From Agrostemma githago (Eukaryota; Streptophyta; Magnoliopsida; Caryophyllales; Caryophyllaceae), in the NCBI GenBank assembly GCA_958450325.1, contig OY288253.1, positions 60,822,266 to 60,886,265 on the forward strand: 64,000 bases of DNA, written 5' to 3'. Below, piece after piece: positions 59,345 through 64,000 of this stretch; the stretch's first letter is position 1, and every line of letters starts with the position of its first letter. The notes beneath the pieces were generated by a model, which saw only the letters and a program-made list of their open reading frames with translations, had not been told where the DNA came from and did not search any database. The translations under genes were made by a program, and so were the position numbers.

Positions 59345-61022
59345 CTACTCATACATTTTTCCTTTCCCCTTATCTTTCGGGTCACGTGGAGCCCGAGCCC
59401 GACGGGGTGGGGGCGAACGTTCCCTAATCACAAGGGGAGTTTCTTTAGTTCGAACCCGCTTCTTCGATTTTGGGTCTTCTACCATTTGCACCGGTCCAAG
59501 CCGAGCCCTAACTGGTTCGGGAAGCCTGTCTCGAGGACCAAGTCGGTCCTTAACCGCCAGCCTTGGCCCTAGTCTCCTTTCTAATTCCGTCTGGGGGCTC
59601 ACTTTCCCCCGTGCACCTTTAGTACTGGACCCTTCAGTCTGAGTCCTAGATCTCCCTTTCTGACCTGTCGAGGTAGCCTCTTCGACAAAGAAGCTTCTAT
59701 TATCTTTAGCATGCTCCCGGCGTAACAGGTCATAGGCCTCGTCAGTCTTCAAGGCAACTCGGGTTTTAGCTGAATCAGCTCGGGTCCATCTCACATAAGA
59801 CTCAGATACCCAGATCGAATGAGGATTTTTGGGAACAGGCCAAGTAGCTCGTGTATACCACCTTTGCATCCAGGTGTCACACATTACATCCGTCAACTGA
59901 GTAGATTCACTCACGACTGCCTCAATTTCCGGGATTCTTTGCACCCGACCATATTGCCTAAGTATGCGATCGGGAAAGAGATGAATTGTCTGGCTAAAAG
60001 ATAGGATTACCTGATATCTAGCCCTGTCTCGGGACTCCAAGCCGGTCCAAACGTAAATCGGCCACCATGGCACGGCCCAACGGATCAGTAGGCCTCCATG
60101 GAAAGATAGCACCTCATCCCAGTATTTTTGGGTGTTGAAGCGAGAAAAGGGAATAGCTCGTCTCCTCGCCATTACTTGTCCGGGTTGATACCGGTTCACG
60201 TCTAAGGGAGGATCCAAGATCGATAGCCTCTCAAACAGCCACAACTGAAAAACCCGCAAAAAATCAAAATCGCAAAAATCGTCAAAATCGCGTCAAAAAA
60301 AAAAAACGGAAAAAACGCGAAAACCGAGAAAACCGCAGGAATCAGGAAAATCGGAAAAAACCGAAAAATCGGGAAAAGCCAAAAATAAAATAAAACCGGC
60401 ATACCTGTAGAAGCCGGGTACTCCCAGTCAGCCGGACTGACGGATCCCTTTTACGATTATCCAAACCCTGGATAATTTCTCCCGTAATCAACCAAGCCGG
60501 GCTATGCTCCGTCTCCATCAGATCAGCCACAGTGAAAAGTCTAACGTGGCCCATGCAAGATAATAAATCCATATGCCCTTCGAAGGCATAGACATGGAGC
60601 ATGCAAAAAGTAAAGGCCCTACGGCTGTGAACCGGCCTGACCCGGACATCATCTGGGTTCATAAATTTTTCAGCTAGATCGATCAAGGAAACGGTATCTC
60701 CTTCTAGCATACGGGATACCTCCATATGAGAAAGCCCTAAAAATTCCCGTAGCTTCCTCCTTGGGTCAGGAACTGAAAAAGGAATAGCAGGGCGAAGTAT
60801 GGGATTCCATCCTCCTGCAGCAGCAATTTCCTCAGGAATAAGGCAAATTTCTCCTCGAGGAAAACCAAATACATGATAAGTGTCGTCCCAATAGGACAGG
60901 CAAGCATCCAAGAAGTGATGATCTACTTGCATCTGACGGATCACGGACAATTGGGTAACGCCGTTCTGATTCAGGATAGCCCTATCGGCATCTCTGAAAT
61001 ACTTGGACCATTCATGCAACAT
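59345..61022 (-). CDS. Antisense spliced ORF of the Retand-type element
   Basis: Two exons on the minus strand, 60405-61022 and 59345-60244, are joined across a 160-bp intron (donor CTACAG|GTATGC, acceptor TTTTTCAG|TTGTGG), giving 505 residues from ATG 61020-61022 to TAG 59345-59347. Both exons keep phase 0. The N-terminal 330 residues resemble plant mobile-domain / DUF7745-type proteins in composition and motifs (WDDTYHVFGFPRGEICLIPEEIAAAGGW split by family-like spacing, here quoted in part: DTYHVFGFPRGE, PEEIAAAGGW); that likeness is from memory. The C-terminal 110 residues are basic and Pro/Arg/Lys-rich, suggesting nucleic-acid binding or nuclear location. It lies between pol and the PPT, opposite to pol, as in Retand and Grande-type Tat elements. 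Unlike gag-pol of the same copy it has no visible stop or shift. Function is unknown. Confidence 0.85.
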
Positions 61023-61141
61023 TCCAACTAATCGATCGATCCCATAATTAATTTGCTAAAAGAAAGAATAAATTTTTCAGGGTTTATTCTTTTCTTTAAG
61101 GAATTGTGGGAATTGTGAAAATTTATGAAGCACGGAGGGGG

Positions 61142-61149
61142 TATTTATA
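61142..61149 (-). promoter_or_regulatory. TATA box for the antisense ORF
   Basis: TATAAATA on the minus strand lies about 120 bp ahead of the antisense ATG, followed by a short leader with no other ATG in between. It suggests transcription independent of the LTRs. Confidence 0.65.
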
Positions 61150-61677
61150 GCATAAAACCAAGTTTCTCGTCCTCACCTTAGGATTCCCAATCCAAGAGTA
61201 TTTAGCATACGATCCTTATCCTAAGGCTTAGCTAAGTCATCTCGAGCATTCCTATTCCTTTTCAGAGTCAAAACAAAATTCTCTAATTTTCAAAGACTCC
61301 TACAAACTCACAAACTCAAACCTTTTCTCAAGAATTTTATTCCCCAGCACGAGTCATTTTTCCTACAAATATTATGTGCAAAACTTTACTACTTTGCATA
61401 AATATGTACAGGACGACTCAAACAGGACCATGCAATTTGCATAACTCCCCGGCGACATTTAACAAGATGAGCCCACATACAGGCCCATTTTAAGTCTCAT
61501 GCGACGAGTTCAATTCCCCACGGAGTTATCATCAGTTCAGATACATTCCTAGTCTATGGCCGGCGGGCCCTTCACGCAGGTCTAATGGACCTTAAACGAC
61601 CCGACCGGAAGCTACCGGGTTTTAATCCTTGATTGACCTGGTAGCTACTCTGACTTTCGCCCTGTCCAAGCCTCAGT
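61150..61677 (+). other. 3' untranslated region of element A
   Basis: No open frame. The last 350 bp match the end of element B's internal region (TTTTAATCCTTGATTGACCT, CCAAGCCTCAGTCAGAGT). Confidence 0.7.
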
Positions 61678-61691
61678 CAGAGTGGGGGCTC
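61678..61691 (+). other. Polypurine tract of element A
   Basis: CAGAGTGGGGGCTC directly before the 3' LTR, identical to that of element B. Confidence 0.75.
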
Positions 61692-64000
61692 TGTAGACAC
61701 CCACATTTTGCTGCCAGGTGTCTATAGTAGTTTCCGACAAACACCCGATGATGATCGGACGCAAACATGCTTTAACGTACTCGGAAATGGGCTCAAAATC
61801 ATGGATATTTAGCTTGGGCTTTTTAAGGAGTACAAATTTCACAAAACCAACCTCAAATTCAGGCCCAGTGGGTCGTTTCGAGTCAAATAACACTAATTTG
61901 GGTCGAATTCGACACCAGGGGTAAAACCGTCTTTTAGCGACCAAGTCAAAACCCGGTCAAAGATTTTCCCGAGACTTGTGGACTGACCGTGGCGCCTCAC
62001 GTGTCCAGTTCTTACCCAAACTCTACAAAAAAATCAACTACACAAAATAATAAACAAGTCCGCTTAAGGGTAGAATTCGATCTCAAGTAGGAATCCTATC
62101 CGAAAACCGATTCAAACACCCGACCGAGTGCAAACACTCGGCCGAGTAACATAAACCAGCCAGATTCCCTTTTCTTCCTCCACAAGAAAACGGAATTCTC
62201 GTTCTTCTCAGCTTCTTACCCAAGCGGTAATTCTAACTCAAGCACATCTCTCCAAGCCAAGGTCGGGAACTCCCTATAAATAGCTCCTTGCATGCAACAC
62301 TTTGAACAACAATCAGAAATCATCAGAAAATATCATAACACACACATAATTCATTAGCATCGAGAAACCGATAGTGCGTCCAAAACCCGAAGGAAACCGG
62401 TCCCGATACCCGACACCCTTCACCCACCACCTTCACCGAGCCACCCGAACCCGTCCCGACATCACTCGACGCTCCCGTGCCTAGCCACATTCCGACGAGC
62501 CCCAATCCGAGTTAACAAAAGCATGTAGGTTGAGGGTGTACCAAACCCGATTTCTCCTTTTCTTCTCTTCTCCTTCTCGTTTTTTTTACGGGTCGTTCGT
62601 CCTTTTTTTTTTTATTTCTAATATCGATATTAACAAAAAAACTATTTTCATAACAAACATTCTTAAAAATATGATATCGATTCTCTATAATCGAATATTG
62701 TATCGAAAAGAATTATATTAAGATCTCGACGATATCGTTACATCTTTCCTTCGTTCAAATTCCTTTTTTTCAAACAATTTTACAAAACCTTTTTTTAATT
62801 CATTCCGAACATTCGATATCAATTTCATAATCGAATATCGGATGCGACGAATATCGAAAACATGAATCGAATACAAATTAATTCATATTTTGTAAGCGAT
62901 TCATCAAATTTAGCAATTTCGAACAAAAAATAAAAAAACCGGACAGACCCGTACGCGAGTCGCGCCACGCCCAGGCGGCTCGCGCACGGGCCTGAAACCC
63001 GAACCTTTTTTTAAATTTTTCGTTCGTTTTATTATTTATTCTACGAAACGATTTCTAAAACTTACATCTTTTCTAAAACTATTCCAAGTATTTGATATTG
63101 ATTTCGTAGTCAACTATCGAATATAACGAATATCGAAAATATTAAGTCGAGTACGAATCATGCAATATTCATACGCGATTTAATAAAAGCATCGAGTTTT
63201 CGAAAACCGATTTCAAAACAGGCAGCCACGCGACCCGCCGGCGTCCCGGGCGAGCCGCGCGGCCGGCTGCCTTGCCGCGTCCTTTCTCGTTCTTTTTTAT
63301 TATTATTTTTCGAACTTCGTTTTTTATACAAAACAGCGTCTTTTCAACAATATTTTTCAGATTTCGATTTATTTTCTCGATCTCATATATTTACTTTATT
63401 TACTATATTATTATTTCCAAATCGATACTAACTCGTTTGTTTATCTTGTAGCAAATTCATTCCTTTTCATCATTTGTTTTATCATACTAAAACGAATCTC
63501 ACATGCTAAATTCAACTTCGACGTTAATTTTTCATGCATTAAACCGACTTAGCAACCCATTCAATTCCTCACATGCTTAGGAAAACAATGTTTGCATATC
63601 ATTCATCGTTCAACTAACGCGCGTATTAAAAAATCATTCGATATCCTAGTAGAGGCCGCTAATGTGCGGGCGGGGTTGGGTGTTCTTAGTGAGCTTCCCA
63701 ACACGTACCCTCACCCCTTACTCAGAACCGTGGTTTCCGGATGTCCGAAACCATTGGCAACGAGAGTCATTCAATATACGATTAACCGCTCAAGTCGGCA
63801 TCTATATCGAACTGCAAAGGGACGAGCCCAATAAACTTTGACATCGGAAATGGGCCGTATTTTGTACACGGCCCACTACGACATAGAGTGGGCTCGAACG
63901 GTTCCGAATAACCATAAAATTCGGTGGCGACTCCAACTTCGATTTAAATTTCAATTTGACCATCTCATATGGAGATTCATTCGCCTCCCTAAACCCGCGC
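61692..64000 (+). repeat. 3' LTR of element A, last ~36 bp outside the window
   Basis: It starts TGTAGACACCC and is collinear with 38607-40909. TATAAATA lies at 62275-62282. About 35 substitutions from the 5' LTR were noticed, most of them C/T or G/A changes. Confidence 0.93.

Larger units (their letters stand above)
38607..64000 (+). mobile_element. Element A: Tat/Retand-type LTR retrotransposon, 3' end beyond window
   Basis: Order: 5' LTR 38607-40945, PBS, leader to 42021, [element B inserted 42022-50982 plus CCACC duplicate], gag from 51001, pol interrupted by a solo LTR (55344-56971) and ending at 58988, antisense spliced ORF 61022-59345, PPT, 3' LTR 61692 to past 64000. Dual RNase H regions, the DGSA protease, the size and the antisense ORF point to the Tat lineage and to Retand in particular. 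The two LTRs show about 35 differences by eye in 2.3 kb. The gag-pol frame is broken in several places, so A cannot move by its own proteins. The target duplication cannot be checked because the right flank is outside. Confidence 0.93.

Overview
This is a plant nuclear window: it contains spliced genes with GT-AG introns, LTR retrotransposons of plant-only lineages (Athila, Tat/Retand), a plant Helitron, and many Stowaway-like and hAT-like MITEs. The Tat element carries an antisense ORF of the kind I know from Retand of Silene. That fact and the recurring gagacggtctc-type repeats suggest a eudicot, possibly Caryophyllales, but the species is an inference.

Layout. 1-2.7 kb: broken Athila-type gag-protease, cut at 2699/2700 by a Helitron whose 3' hairpin and CTAG terminus lie at 2700-2730 and whose helicase C-terminus (minus strand) runs 3241-4105. 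4.1-6.9 kb: AT-rich DNA, a hairpin and a 23/28-bp tandem repeat. 6.9-9.3 kb: a remnant resembling a Copia LTR, containing a diverged Retand-type solo LTR (6960-9086). 10.9-12.8 kb: an intact two-exon secretory or plastid A1 aspartic protease gene (482 aa, NANA-like). 13-17.3 kb: a run of non-autonomous DNA transposons, three with clear 8-bp target duplications, plus a chromovirus-like gag scrap.

18.1-38.0 kb, minus strand: one 18-exon gene (551 codons with stop) encoding a kinesin-light-chain-like TPR protein. It includes a 12-nt microexon, and its introns are full of MITEs. I assembled it by hand from splice sites, and every exon junction keeps frame.

38.6-64 kb: a large Tat/Retand-type element (A) extending beyond the window, with 5' LTR, PBS, broken gag-pol, a spliced antisense ORF with its own TATA box, PPT and 3' LTR. 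Two later insertions interrupt A. Element B (42022-50982) is a nearly pristine non-autonomous Retand relative with no gag-pol, duplicating CCACC just before A's gag. An Athila-type solo LTR (55344-56971) duplicates GGCCA inside the RT/RNase H region. B's LTRs differ at about 2 positions plus one poly-T length change; A's differ at about 35 positions (about 1.5 percent by eye), so the nesting order and LTR ages agree.

Only three genes look intact: the aspartic protease, the TPR protein, and A's antisense ORF, which is element cargo. I found no rRNA, no CRISPR array and no functional tRNA.
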